Below, one piece after another: positions 24,587 to 32,929 of a DNA stretch of 40,754 nucleotides. Where the stretch lies: contig JBEDUI010000058.1 in assembly GCA_040414495.1 (NCBI GenBank), positions 1-40,754 on the forward strand. Direction: 5' to 3'. Each line of letters opens with the position of its first letter. Within the stretch, counting starts at the first letter, position 1. Origin of the DNA: DATAVB01 sp040414495. Its GTDB lineage: Bacteria; Actinomycetota; Actinomycetes; Mycobacteriales; QHCD01. A program made the translations under genes and the position numbers. The notes below the pieces were generated by a model that saw only the letters and a program-made list of their open reading frames with translations, did not search any database and was not told the DNA's origin.

Positions 24587-24598
24587 GACACCGGTGTC
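24587..24598. promoter_or_regulatory. Perfect palindrome before paaN
   Basis: GACACCGGTGTC is a perfect 12-bp palindrome directly upstream of the paaN ribosome site (GAGGAG). Its place between the candidate -10 and the start codon would suit a repressor. The protein that binds it is unknown. Confidence 0.4.
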
Positions 24599-24610
24599 AG
24601 AGGAGCGACC

Positions 24611-26284
24611 ATGAGCGGCGATACGGATTTCTACGCCCGGCACCGAGACGTCCTGAATCAGGCCATGCGCGCCATCGACGCGCGGGATTATTGGTCGCCG
24701 TTCCCCGAGACGCCGAGCCGGTCGATTTACGGCGAGGACGCCGCAGCCGAGGGCGAAAAGGCCTTCCAAACGTATCTGGGTACGGAGTTTCCGATCGAGG
24801 TGCCCGGTGCCACCGGCACGGTGAATACGGAACGGTCCCCGTACGGCTTCGACCTGGATATCCGGTACCCACACAGCAGTGTGGACGCGCTCGTCACCGG
24901 CGCCGGTCGGGCACTGCCGGCTTGGCGGGATGCCGGTCCGCAGGTCCGGGCCGGCGTCGCGGCGGAGATCCTGCACCGGCTCAACGGGCACAGCTTCGAA
25001 ATGGCGCAGGCGGTCCGGCACACCACCGGTCAGCCGTTCGTCATGGCGTTCCAGGCCGGCGGACCGCACGCGCAGGACCGCGGTCTGGAGGCCGTCGCCT
25101 ACGCGCTGGCCGAGTCGACCCGGCAGCCCGGACAGGCCCGGTGGAGCAAACCGCAGCGCGGCGGCGACCCGTTGCAGATGCAGAACACGTTCACGGTCGT
25201 GCCGCGCGGCGTGGCGCTGGTGATCGGCTGCAATACGTTCCCCACCTGGAACAGTTATCCGGGCCTGTTCGCCAGCCTGGTCACCGGGAACCCGGTCATC
25301 GTGAAACCGCATCCAGGCGCCGTACTTCCGCTCGCCATCACCGTGCAGGTGGCTCGTCAGGTCCTGGCCGAGGCCGGCTTCAACCCGGATCTGGTCATCC
25401 TGGCGGCCGAGGAGAACGACGAGCACATGGCGGCCGGGTTGGCGACGCACCCGGACGTACGCATCGTCGATTTCACCGGGTCGAGCGAATTCGGCAATTG
25501 GCTGGAACGCCATGCTCATCAAGCCCGGGTATTCACCGAGAAATCCGGCCTCAACTGCGTCATCATCGACTCGACCGACGATTACCGCGGCATGCTCCGC
25601 AACCTCGCGTTCTCCCTGTCTCTCTACAGTGGACAAATGTGCACCACGCCGCAGAACCTCCTGGTACCAAGGGATGGCATCGATGCCGGCGAGGCCGGCC
25701 ACAAGTCGATCGACGAATTCTGCGACGACCTCGGCAACGCCGTAGACAAATTATTGGCTGACCCAAAGCGGGCGCTGGGCACATTGGGCGCGATCGTCAA
25801 CAACGGCGTCCGGCAGCGCCTGGCCGACGCACCGCAACACGGCACCGTAGTGCACGCGGCCGAGGAAATCCCGGACCCCGAATACCCGGACGCGACGATC
25901 CGTACGCCGCTGATAATCCGGCTCGACGCGATGGACCGGACCGTTTACGCCGACGAATGGTTCGGCCCGATCTCGTTCGTCATCGGCACCGATTCGACCC
26001 GGCAGAGCCTGGAAGTATTTCTGGAAGTCGTACGGGAAAAGGGCGCCCTCACCGCCGCCGTCTATTCCTCCGACGACGACGTACTCACAGCGGCCCGGGT
26101 GGCTGCGCTGGATGCCGGCGCGAACCTCTCGGAAAACCTCACCGGCGGCGTATTCGTCAACCAGAGCGCGGCCTTCAGCGATTTCCACGGCAGCGGGGCC
26201 AATCCGGCCGCCACCACCGCATTGACCGAACCGGCCTTCGTCACCGGACGGTTCTCCGTTCTGCAGTCCCGGCGCCATGTCTGA
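24611..26284 (+). CDS. paaN: PaaN-type aldehyde dehydrogenase
   Basis: A 557-residue aldehyde dehydrogenase of the PaaN group. It has the NAD-site stretch VPRGVALVIGCNTFPTWNSY, GNPVIVKPHPGAVLP, the FTGSSEFGNWLE loop and the catalytic cysteine in SLYSGQMCTTPQN. It oxidises the semialdehyde made on opening of the oxepin-CoA ring in phenylacetate breakdown. It lacks the extra C-terminal MaoC-like hydratase domain of E. coli PaaZ, so the ring-hydrolysis step needs a separate enzyme not seen here. It is followed by the thiolase gene with an 8-base overlap, and then paaABCDE. Confidence 0.88.
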   Translation: MSGDTDFYARHRDVLNQAMRAIDARDYWSPFPETPSRSIYGEDAAAEGEKAFQTYLGTEFPIEVPGATGTVNTERSPYGFDLDIRYPHSSVDALVTGAGRALPAWRDAGPQVRAGVAAEILHRLNGHSFEMAQAVRHTTGQPFVMAFQAGGPHAQDRGLEAVAYALAESTRQPGQARWSKPQRGGDPLQMQNTFTVVPRGVALVIGCNTFPTWNSYPGLFASLVTGNPVIVKPHPGAVLPLAITVQVARQVLAEAGFNPDLVILAAEENDEHMAAGLATHPDVRIVDFTGSSEFGNWLERHAHQARVFTEKSGLNCVIIDSTDDYRGMLRNLAFSLSLYSGQMCTTPQNLLVPRDGIDAGEAGHKSIDEFCDDLGNAVDKLLADPKRALGTLGAIVNNGVRQRLADAPQHGTVVHAAEEIPDPEYPDATIRTPLIIRLDAMDRTVYADEWFGPISFVIGTDSTRQSLEVFLEVVREKGALTAAVYSSDDDVLTAARVAALDAGANLSENLTGGVFVNQSAAFSDFHGSGANPAATTALTEPAFVTGRFSVLQSRRHV

Positions 26285-27443
26285 GGCATTTCTGGTCGAC
26301 GGCGTCCGCACCCCGCAGGGCCGGTACGGCGGCGCGCTGGCCGGGGTCCGGCCGGACGATCTGGCCGCTTTGGTGGTGCAGAGCGTTGTGCAGCGGGCCG
26401 GCGTACCGACCGCGGCGGTCGACGAGGTGGTGCTCGGGGCGGCCAACCAAGCCGGCGAGGACAACCGCAACGTCGCCCGGATGGCAGCTCTGCTGGCCGG
26501 CCTGCCCGACACCGTGCCCGGGTTCACCGTCAACCGGTTGTGCGCCAGCGGGTTGACCGCCATCGCGTCGGCGGCCCAGGCGGTGCGCTGCGGCGAGGCC
26601 GACGTCGTGGTGGCCGGCGGCGTCGAGTCGATGACCCGGGCACCATGGGTGCTGGCGAAACCCGGTACGCCGTGGGCCCGGCCCGGCGAGGTCGCCGATA
26701 CGTCGCTGGGCTGGCGGTTGACCAATCCCCGGTTCGGGCCGGAGCAGACGTTGTCGATGGGCGAGACGGCCGAGGAGGTCGCCGCGCAGGATGGCATCGG
26801 GCGGGCCGAGTCGGACGCGTTCGCGTTGCGCAGCCACCAGCGGGCCGTCGCGGCGATCGACGCCGGCCGGTTCGCGGCCGAGACCGTGGCGGTGGGCGAG
26901 GTCGCCACCGATGAGGGGCCGCGCCGGGACACGTCGCTGGAGAAACTGGCCAAGCTGCGGCCGGTGTTCCGGTCCGGTGGCGTGGTGACCGCCGGGTCGT
27001 CCTCGCCGCTGTCCGATGGCGCGGCCGCGGTGATCGTGGCCGGCGAAAGGGCGGTCGAGCAATTCCAGCTGACCCCGCGGGCGCGGGTGGTGACGACCGC
27101 CAACGCCGGCGTGGAGCCACGGGTGATGGGCCTGGGACCGGTGCCGGCGACCGAGAAGGCGCTGGCCCGGACCGGTTGGCGGATCGACGACGTCGACGCG
27201 ATCGAGCTGAACGAGGCCTTCGCCGTACAGAGCCTGGCCGTCATCCGCCGGCTCAAGCTGGACGAGGAACGGGTCAACGCCGACGGCGGGGCGATCGCGC
27301 TCGGCCACCCGCTCGGCTGTTCCGGCGCCCGCATCCTGGTGACCCTGCTGGGCCGGCTGGAGCGCGAGGGCGGCCGGCGCGGTCTGGCCACGCTGTGTGT
27401 CGGGGTCGGTCAGGGCGTTGCCATGCTGGTCGAACGGGTGTGA
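26277..27443 (+). CDS. Thiolase (PaaJ-like 3-oxoadipyl-CoA or acetyl-CoA acyltransferase)
   Basis: A 388-residue thiolase. C89 in NRLCASGL is the acyl-accepting nucleophile, H344 in GGAIALGHPLGCSG and C374 in TLCVGVGQG complete the triad. DAIELNEAFAVQSL is the NEAF motif. In paa operons the thiolase cleaves 3-oxoadipyl-CoA, and in the dehydro form also the earlier ring-opened intermediate, to acetyl-CoA plus succinyl-CoA. Its place between paaN and paaA supports this. The sequence alone does not separate PaaJ from general acetyl-CoA acetyltransferases. Confidence 0.87.
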   Translation: MSEAFLVDGVRTPQGRYGGALAGVRPDDLAALVVQSVVQRAGVPTAAVDEVVLGAANQAGEDNRNVARMAALLAGLPDTVPGFTVNRLCASGLTAIASAAQAVRCGEADVVVAGGVESMTRAPWVLAKPGTPWARPGEVADTSLGWRLTNPRFGPEQTLSMGETAEEVAAQDGIGRAESDAFALRSHQRAVAAIDAGRFAAETVAVGEVATDEGPRRDTSLEKLAKLRPVFRSGGVVTAGSSSPLSDGAAAVIVAGERAVEQFQLTPRARVVTTANAGVEPRVMGLGPVPATEKALARTGWRIDDVDAIELNEAFAVQSLAVIRRLKLDEERVNADGGAIALGHPLGCSGARILVTLLGRLEREGGRRGLATLCVGVGQGVAMLVERV

Positions 27444-27468
27444 GCAGGCGCATCCTTGAGAGGCGGAG

Positions 27469-28392
27469 GTGAGCCGGTTGCTCAACGAAGAGCATTTCGA
27501 CCAGACGATCGCGGCCGAACGTCGGATCGAGCCGCGGGACTGGATGCCGGAGGGCTACCGGCGCACGATGATCCGACAGATCGCCCAACACGCGCATTCG
27601 GAAATCATCGGTATGCAGCCGGAAGGCGAGTGGATCACGAAAGCGCCGTCCCTGCGGCGTAAGGCGATCCTGCTGGCGAAAGTCCAGGACGAGGCCGGCC
27701 ACGGGCTGTACCTGTATTCGGCCACCGAAACCCTCGGCGCCGACCGTACCGAGCTGACCGAAAAGCTCATCGCGGGCAAACAGAAATACTCCTCGATCTT
27801 CAATTACCCGACGCTGACGTTCGCCGATGTCGGCGTGATCGGTTGGCTGGTCGACGGCGCCGCGATCTGCAACCAGGTGCCCCTGTGCCGGTGCTCGTAC
27901 GGTCCGTATGCCCGGACGATGATCCGTATCTGTAAGGAAGAATCGTTCCACCAGCGACAGGGGTACGAACTGTTGATGACGATGATGCGCGGCACTATGG
28001 CGCAGCGGGAAATGGTGCAGGACGCGACCAACCGCTGGTGGTGGCCGTCGCTGATGATGTTCGGCCCGCCCGACTCCGAATCGCCGAATACCGCGCAGTC
28101 CATGGCGTGGAAGATAAAACGCCATACGAACGACGAGCTGCGGCAGCGTTTTGTCGATATGGCCGCACCACAGGCCGATGCGCTCGGCGTGCGGTTGCCC
28201 GATCCGGAATTACGGTGGAATTCCGATCGGTCGCATTACGATTTCGGTGCGGTCGACTGGGACGAATTCCGCCGGGTCATCAGCGGGAACGGGCCGTGCA
28301 ATGCCGAACGGGTCGAGAATCGCCGGCGGGCCCACGAGGACGGCGCGTGGGTTCGCGAGGCGGCCGCCGCGTACGCCGCGAAGAGGGCCTGA
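27469..28392 (+). CDS. paaA: 1,2-phenylacetyl-CoA epoxidase subunit A
   Basis: A 307-residue catalytic subunit of the PaaABCE(D) multicomponent monooxygenase, which inserts one oxygen into the ring of phenylacetyl-CoA to form the 1,2-epoxide. It is a ferritin-like di-iron protein: E45 in HAHSEIIG, E75 and H78 in QDEAGHG, and a second E-x2-H in CKEESFHQRQGYEL are the expected iron ligands. WWWPSLMMFGPPDSES is typical of PaaA. GTG start at 27469 with GAGGCGGAG upstream, 25 bases after the thiolase. Confidence 0.95.
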   Translation: MSRLLNEEHFDQTIAAERRIEPRDWMPEGYRRTMIRQIAQHAHSEIIGMQPEGEWITKAPSLRRKAILLAKVQDEAGHGLYLYSATETLGADRTELTEKLIAGKQKYSSIFNYPTLTFADVGVIGWLVDGAAICNQVPLCRCSYGPYARTMIRICKEESFHQRQGYELLMTMMRGTMAQREMVQDATNRWWWPSLMMFGPPDSESPNTAQSMAWKIKRHTNDELRQRFVDMAAPQADALGVRLPDPELRWNSDRSHYDFGAVDWDEFRRVISGNGPCNAERVENRRRAHEDGAWVREAAAAYAAKRA

Positions 28393-28394
28393 TC

Positions 28395-28679
28395 ATGAAG
28401 GCGGAATGGCCGCTGTACGAGGTTTTCGTCCGTGGCAAGCGCGGTCTGGCGCATGTGCACGTCGGCTCGTTGCGGGCCGCCGACGACGAGATGGCGCTGC
28501 ACAACGCCCGCGATGTTTACACCCGGCGGAATGAAGGCGTGAGTATCTGGGTGGTACGGGCCAGTCAGATTGCCGCGTCCAGCCCGGATGAGAAGGACCC
28601 GTTCTTCGCACCATCGGCCGACAAGGTCTACCGGCACCCGACCTTTTACGATCTGCCCGACGACATTCCACACATCTGA
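28395..28679 (+). CDS. paaB: Phenylacetyl-CoA epoxidase subunit B
   Basis: A 94-residue small structural subunit: WPLYEVFVRGKRGLAHVHVGSL, NARDVYTRRNEGVSIWVVRASQI and a C-terminal PFFAPSADKVYRHPTFYDLP. PaaB bridges A-C heterodimers into larger complexes. It begins 2 bases after the paaA stop. The frame is open upstream through antisense-type sequence, so ATG 28395 is the start. A short tandem repeat with nested start and stop codons links it to paaC. Confidence 0.95.
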   Translation: MKAEWPLYEVFVRGKRGLAHVHVGSLRAADDEMALHNARDVYTRRNEGVSIWVVRASQIAASSPDEKDPFFAPSADKVYRHPTFYDLPDDIPHI

Positions 28680-28689
28680 TGGATATCTG

Positions 28690-29556
28690 ATGGCTTTCGA
28701 CAACGTCTATGAGGCGATCACCGAGGACAACGACGAGGCTCGGTGGGCGTACGGCACCGGATTCCTCGACCCGATGCTCGGCGTCGACGACACCGTTCCA
28801 TCCACTGTGGACACTGCCGATCTGGCCGCATACTGCCGGATGCTCGGCGACGACGCGCTGATCATGTCGCACCGGTTGCAGGAGTGGTGCGCGCACGCGC
28901 CCGAACTAGAGGACGACGTGGCGCTGGCGAATATCGGGTTGGACCTGCTCGGCCAGGCCCGGATCCTGCTGTCCCGGGCCGGATCGATCGAAGGTACAAC
29001 CGAAGACGCATTGGCATTTCTGCGTAATGCCGGCGAATTCCGCCACGTCACGCTGGTCGAGATCGAGAACGGGGATTTCGCCCAGTCGATGGCCCGGCTG
29101 CTGACGTTTTCGACCTGGCGGTTGGCTTTACTGACCAGGCTGGTCGATTCGGCCGACCCGATTTTGGCCGCGGTCGCGGTCAAGGGCGTCAAGGAGGTTA
29201 CGTACCACCGTGATTACGCCGCCCGTTGGGTTGTCCGGCTCGGCGATGGTACGGAATTCTCCCGGGCCCGGATGCAGGTCGGGTTGGCGGTTGTGTGGCC
29301 GCTGCTGGGCGAGCTGTTCGCCGGGCATCCGGTTGAAGTGGCGCTGGCGGCCGCTGGCGTCGGTGTCGATCCGGGCGCAACAAGGGCCGAATGCCAGGCC
29401 GTGCTGGCTGAGGTGTTGACCGAGGCCCGGTTGCCCAGCGAGCAGTTGCCTCAGGGCGAATTGGCCGGCCGAAATGGCGAGCACACGGCCGCGCTGGACG
29501 ATCTGCTGAAGGAATTGCAGTCGCTGGCTCGCGAATATCCGGGGGCGACATGGTAA
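28690..29556 (+). CDS. paaC: Phenylacetyl-CoA epoxidase subunit C
   Basis: A 288-residue non-catalytic partner of PaaA with a degenerate ferritin fold. It begins with a conserved LGDDALIMSHRLQEWCAHAPELEDDVALAN stretch in pieces, then IGLDLLGQARILL, FAQSMARLLTFSTWRL and KEVTYHRDYAARWVVRLGDGT. There is no strong ribosome site before ATG 28690. The start overlaps a TGA as TGATG, so translation probably depends on ribosomes arriving from paaB. Its 3' end overlaps paaD by 7 bases. Confidence 0.95.
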   Translation: MAFDNVYEAITEDNDEARWAYGTGFLDPMLGVDDTVPSTVDTADLAAYCRMLGDDALIMSHRLQEWCAHAPELEDDVALANIGLDLLGQARILLSRAGSIEGTTEDALAFLRNAGEFRHVTLVEIENGDFAQSMARLLTFSTWRLALLTRLVDSADPILAAVAVKGVKEVTYHRDYAARWVVRLGDGTEFSRARMQVGLAVVWPLLGELFAGHPVEVALAAAGVGVDPGATRAECQAVLAEVLTEARLPSEQLPQGELAGRNGEHTAALDDLLKELQSLAREYPGATW

Positions 29557-30044
29557 CCGCGCGCGAGGTGGCCGGCGACGTACTCGATCCGGAGCTGCCG
29601 ATGGTCACGTTGACCGACCTCGGCATCCTGCGCGATGTACGGACGACCCGGACCGGCACGATCATCGTCGAGATCACCCCCACGTACACCGGCTGTCCGG
29701 CCCTGACCGCCATCGCCACCGACGTGGTGAATGCCCTGCAGCGCAACGGATTCCGCGACGTCGAGGTGCGGACCGTATGGCAGCCGCCGTGGAGCACCGA
29801 CCAGATCACCACGACCGGCCGGCGCAAGCTCGCGGCGGCCGGCATCGCCCCGCCCGGACCGGCGCCGCGAGCGGCCTGCGGCCCGGTCCCACTGACCCTG
29901 CACCAGCCGGCCCGGACCGTGCCGTGCCCGCTGTGCGGCGGGACCGACACGGTCGAGACGTCGCAGTTCGGGCCGACTGCCTGCACGGCGATCTGGCGCT
30001 GTGAGCGCTGCGGCGAGTCGTTCGAGCATGTCAAGGCGATCTAG
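29550..30044 (+). CDS. paaD: Phenylacetate degradation protein D (Fe-S assembly, MIP18-like)
   Basis: A 164-residue protein. The N-terminal domain is a SufT/MIP18-like fold (EVAGDVLDPELPMVTLTDLGIL, then PTYTGCPALTAIATDV) and the C-terminus is a zinc ribbon, C126-P-L-C129 and C151-E-R-C154, with C145 nearby. PaaD is thought to help assemble or insert the metal centres of the epoxidase complex. It is coupled to paaC by overlap and to paaE by a 2-base gap. Confidence 0.95.
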   Translation: MVTAREVAGDVLDPELPMVTLTDLGILRDVRTTRTGTIIVEITPTYTGCPALTAIATDVVNALQRNGFRDVEVRTVWQPPWSTDQITTTGRRKLAAAGIAPPGPAPRAACGPVPLTLHQPARTVPCPLCGGTDTVETSQFGPTACTAIWRCERCGESFEHVKAI

Positions 30045-30046
30045 CC

Positions 30047-31102
30047 GTGGTCGGCCAGGAATTCCAGCCGTTGACTGTGACCGGCCTCGACCGGCTGTGC
30101 GAGGACGCCGCCGCGGTCACCTTCGACGTGCCGGCGGCACTGGCCGAAACGTATGCGTTCGCGCCGGGCCAGTCGCTGACGCTGCGCCGGCTGATCAACG
30201 GAATCGACGAACGCCGTTCGTATTCGATCTGCGCGCCAGCCGGAGGGCCGCTGCGGATCGGTGTGCGCGAGGTACCCGGCGGTGTTTTCTCCCGGTGGCT
30301 GGTGCACGAACTCGAGCCGGGCGACAAGGTCGAAGTCGCCGCGCCGAGCGGCAATTTCACCCCGGACCTGGGCAAACCGGCCCGACACGTGCTGATCGGA
30401 GCCGGTTCCGGGATCACGCCGCTGCTGTCGATCGCCGCCTCGGTCCTGGCCGAGCCGGCGACCGAGGTCACGCTGCTGTACGGAAATCGGCGCGCCAGCA
30501 CGGTCATGTTCGCCGACGAATTGGCCGATCTGAAGGACCGGTACCCGGACCGCCTGCAATTGGTGCACGTACTCTCCCGCGAACCACGCGACGCCGAGCT
30601 GTTTTCCGGCCGGCTCGACGCCGACCGGTTGGTCCGCCTCATTCCATTGTTGATCCCGGCGTCCGCTGTGGACCATTGGTGGCTGTGCGGACCGTACGGA
30701 ATGACGACGGCCGCCCAAAGCGTGCTGCAAGATTTCGGCGTTCCGGCGACGCGTGTCCACCGTGAACTGTTCTATGTGGAGGACACGCCGCCCGAGCCCG
30801 CGTTGCACGAGGAAACGCAGGCCCGCGGCAGCACGGCTACGGTCATTCTCGACGGTCGGTCCAGCACGGTGCCTGTCCCGTATGGACAGAGCATTCTGGA
30901 CGCCGCGACCCGGGTACGGCCCGACCTGCCGTTCGCTTGCAAGGGTGGGATTTGCGGCACCTGCCGGGCCCGACTGGTCGCGGGCGAGGTCACGATGCGC
31001 CGTAACTTCGCCCTCGAAGAGTCCGAACTGGACTCTGGTTTCGTACTGACGTGTCAATCCCGCCCGGTCAGCGACGCGGTAACCGTCGACTACGACGCCT
31101 GA
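30047..31102 (+). CDS. paaE: Phenylacetyl-CoA epoxidase reductase subunit E
   Basis: A 351-residue reductase passing electrons from NAD(P)H to PaaA. The FAD-binding domain has RSYSICAP (RxYS type) and the nucleotide domain GAGSGITPLLSI and WWLCGPYGMT. The C-terminal plant-type 2Fe-2S domain has C298, C303, C306 (ACKGGICGTCRARL) and C336. GTG start, 2 bases after paaD. It is the last gene of the operon; downstream, a small inverted repeat and a convergent gene follow. Confidence 0.95.
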   Translation: MVGQEFQPLTVTGLDRLCEDAAAVTFDVPAALAETYAFAPGQSLTLRRLINGIDERRSYSICAPAGGPLRIGVREVPGGVFSRWLVHELEPGDKVEVAAPSGNFTPDLGKPARHVLIGAGSGITPLLSIAASVLAEPATEVTLLYGNRRASTVMFADELADLKDRYPDRLQLVHVLSREPRDAELFSGRLDADRLVRLIPLLIPASAVDHWWLCGPYGMTTAAQSVLQDFGVPATRVHRELFYVEDTPPEPALHEETQARGSTATVILDGRSSTVPVPYGQSILDAATRVRPDLPFACKGGICGTCRARLVAGEVTMRRNFALEESELDSGFVLTCQSRPVSDAVTVDYDA

Positions 31103-31109
31103 GCTCGGT

Positions 31110-31124
31110 GCGAACGCCGTTCGC
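31110..31124. terminator. Hairpin after paaE
   Basis: GCGAACG-C-CGTTCGC is a perfect inverted repeat followed on the plus strand by GTAATAAAG, in the 33-base gap between convergent paaE and a small minus-strand gene. The T-tract is poor, so terminator strength is uncertain. Confidence 0.4.
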
Positions 31125-31135
31125 GTAATAAAGAC

Positions 31136-31339
31136 TCACCGCAGGCTGTGCCGGCGGAACCACCACCGCATCGAATCAATGGACTGCCGGACCCGACCTT
31201 TCCTCAACTCGATGAGCATTTCGAAATGCGTACCGCACAACCAGATCGGCGGACCGGTCTGCCCCGACGCGAGGTGCGTCGCGCGGTTGAGACAGACTGC
31301 GCAGGACCCGACCATATGCTCGCTGCTGTGTCGACCCAT
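31136..31339 (-). CDS. Small zinc-finger-like protein
   Basis: A 67-residue basic protein with CAVCLNRATHL and IWLCGTHFEML, i.e. a CxxC followed by CxxH after about 18 residues, a likely zinc-binding knuckle. The C-terminus (KGRVRQSIDSMRWWFRRHSLR) is basic and aromatic. ATG 31339 follows GGAGCG by about 8 bases. It is not a family I can name. It lies downstream of sthA on the other side of a 105-base gap, and convergent to paaE. Confidence 0.6.
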   Translation of the reverse strand: MGRHSSEHMVGSCAVCLNRATHLASGQTGPPIWLCGTHFEMLIELRKGRVRQSIDSMRWWFRRHSLR

Positions 31340-31444
31340 GATGACGCTCCGTCGTCGGTGGCATGCATTGGTGTGACGACACTGGGTGACGCTGATGACA
31401 CGGTCCGTGCAAGAATCTCGAGATCTTTTTTCGACCGCGCCGAA

Positions 31445-32851
31445 TCAGTCACTGAGCATGGCGACCGCGCGCATTTTGTTCATCGCATCCAGCGCCGCGA
31501 CCTTGTACGACTCGGCCAGGGTCGGGTAGTTGAAGACCGCGTCGACCAGGTAGTCGACGGTGCCGCCGCAGCCCATCACGGTCTGTCCGATATGCACCAG
31601 CTCGGTGGCGTTGGTCCCGAAAACGTGTACGCCCAGCAGCTCGCGCGTCTCGGCGTGTACGAGCAGCTTGAGCATGCCGTACGAGTCGCCGAGGATGGCC
31701 CCGCGCGCCAACTCCCGGTAGCGCGAGACGCCGACCTCGAACGGGACCGAGGCCTCGGTCAGCTCGTCCTCGTTCCGGCCGACGTAGCTGATCTCCGGGA
31801 TCGTGTAGATGCCGATCGGCTGCAGCCGCGACAGATGCCCTTCGACGGGTTCGCCGCAGGCGTGGTACGCCGCGCGCCGGCCCTGCTCCATCGACGTGGC
31901 GGCCAGGGCCGGAAAGCCGATCACGTCGCCGACCGCGTAGATGTGGTCGACCTCGGACCGGTAGTGCTCGTCCACGCTGATCCGTCCGCGCGCATCGACC
32001 TGCAGCCCGGCCTTCTCCAGCTCCAGGACATCGGTGACACCCTGCCGGCCGGCGGAGTACATCACGGTCTCGGCCGGGATCCGCTTGCCGCTTTCCAGGC
32101 AAGTGATGGTGCCCGAACCGTGTCGCTCGACCCGGGCCACGGTCTCGCGGAACCGGAACGTCACCGCGAGATCGCGCAGCTGGTATTTCAGCGCCTCCAC
32201 GACCTCCAGGTCGCACATGTCGAGCATCCGCTCGCGCCGCTCGACAACCGTGACCTTGCTGCCCAGGGCAGCGAACATCGACGCGTACTCAATGCCGATG
32301 ACCCCGGCGCCGACCACGACCATCGACTGCGGAATGCGGTCGATCAACAGGATCTGGTCCGAATCGACGATCGTCCGGCCATCGAATTCCACAGTGGACG
32401 GACGAGCCGGCCGGGTGCCGACGGCGACAATGATCTTCTCCGCGGTGACGTTGTGCTCAGACCCGTCCTCGGCCAGGACCGTGACCGTGTGCGGGTCGAG
32501 AAAACGGCCGGTGCCGGCGAGCATCGCGACGTGATTGCGGGCCAGCTGGCTGCGGATGACGTCGGTCTCGCGGCCGATGACGTGATGCGTACGAGCGGTC
32601 AGGTCGGCGACCGTGATCTCGTCCTTGAGCCGGTAGCTCTGGCCGTAGAACTCCTGCTGACTGCGGCCGGTGAGATACAGAACGGCCTCACGCAAGGTCT
32701 TGGACGGGATCGTGCCGGTGTTGATGCACACCCCGCCGACCATCGTCCGGCGTTCGACCACCGCCGCCCGCCGACCCAACTTCGCCGCCGCGATCGCGGC
32801 CTTCTGACCACCGGGCCCGGAGCCCACCACCAAGACGTCGTAGTCGTACAC
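31445..32851 (-). CDS. sthA: Soluble pyridine nucleotide transhydrogenase
   Basis: A 468-residue FAD protein of the pyridine nucleotide-disulfide oxidoreductase superfamily. FAD site VVGSGPGGQKAAIAAAKLG, NAD(P) site VVVGAGVIGIEYASMFAALG, FAD-binding IYAVGDVIGFPALAATSM. The usual redox CxxxxC is CINTGTIPSK here, keeping only the first cysteine, which is the hallmark of SthA. SthA moves hydride between NADPH and NAD+ in the cytosol. A single gene between the small zinc protein and the MMPL exporter; ATG 32851. Confidence 0.93.
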   Translation of the reverse strand: MYDYDVLVVGSGPGGQKAAIAAAKLGRRAAVVERRTMVGGVCINTGTIPSKTLREAVLYLTGRSQQEFYGQSYRLKDEITVADLTARTHHVIGRETDVIRSQLARNHVAMLAGTGRFLDPHTVTVLAEDGSEHNVTAEKIIVAVGTRPARPSTVEFDGRTIVDSDQILLIDRIPQSMVVVGAGVIGIEYASMFAALGSKVTVVERRERMLDMCDLEVVEALKYQLRDLAVTFRFRETVARVERHGSGTITCLESGKRIPAETVMYSAGRQGVTDVLELEKAGLQVDARGRISVDEHYRSEVDHIYAVGDVIGFPALAATSMEQGRRAAYHACGEPVEGHLSRLQPIGIYTIPEISYVGRNEDELTEASVPFEVGVSRYRELARGAILGDSYGMLKLLVHAETRELLGVHVFGTNATELVHIGQTVMGCGGTVDYLVDAVFNYPTLAESYKVAALDAMNKMRAVAMLSD

Positions 32852-32929
32852 GCCCTTAACCTGCCGTCTTCGCCCGGACCTGTCCAGCGCTGGTACGTGA
32901 CGCGACGGTTAATTCCCCCTATTCGCCGA

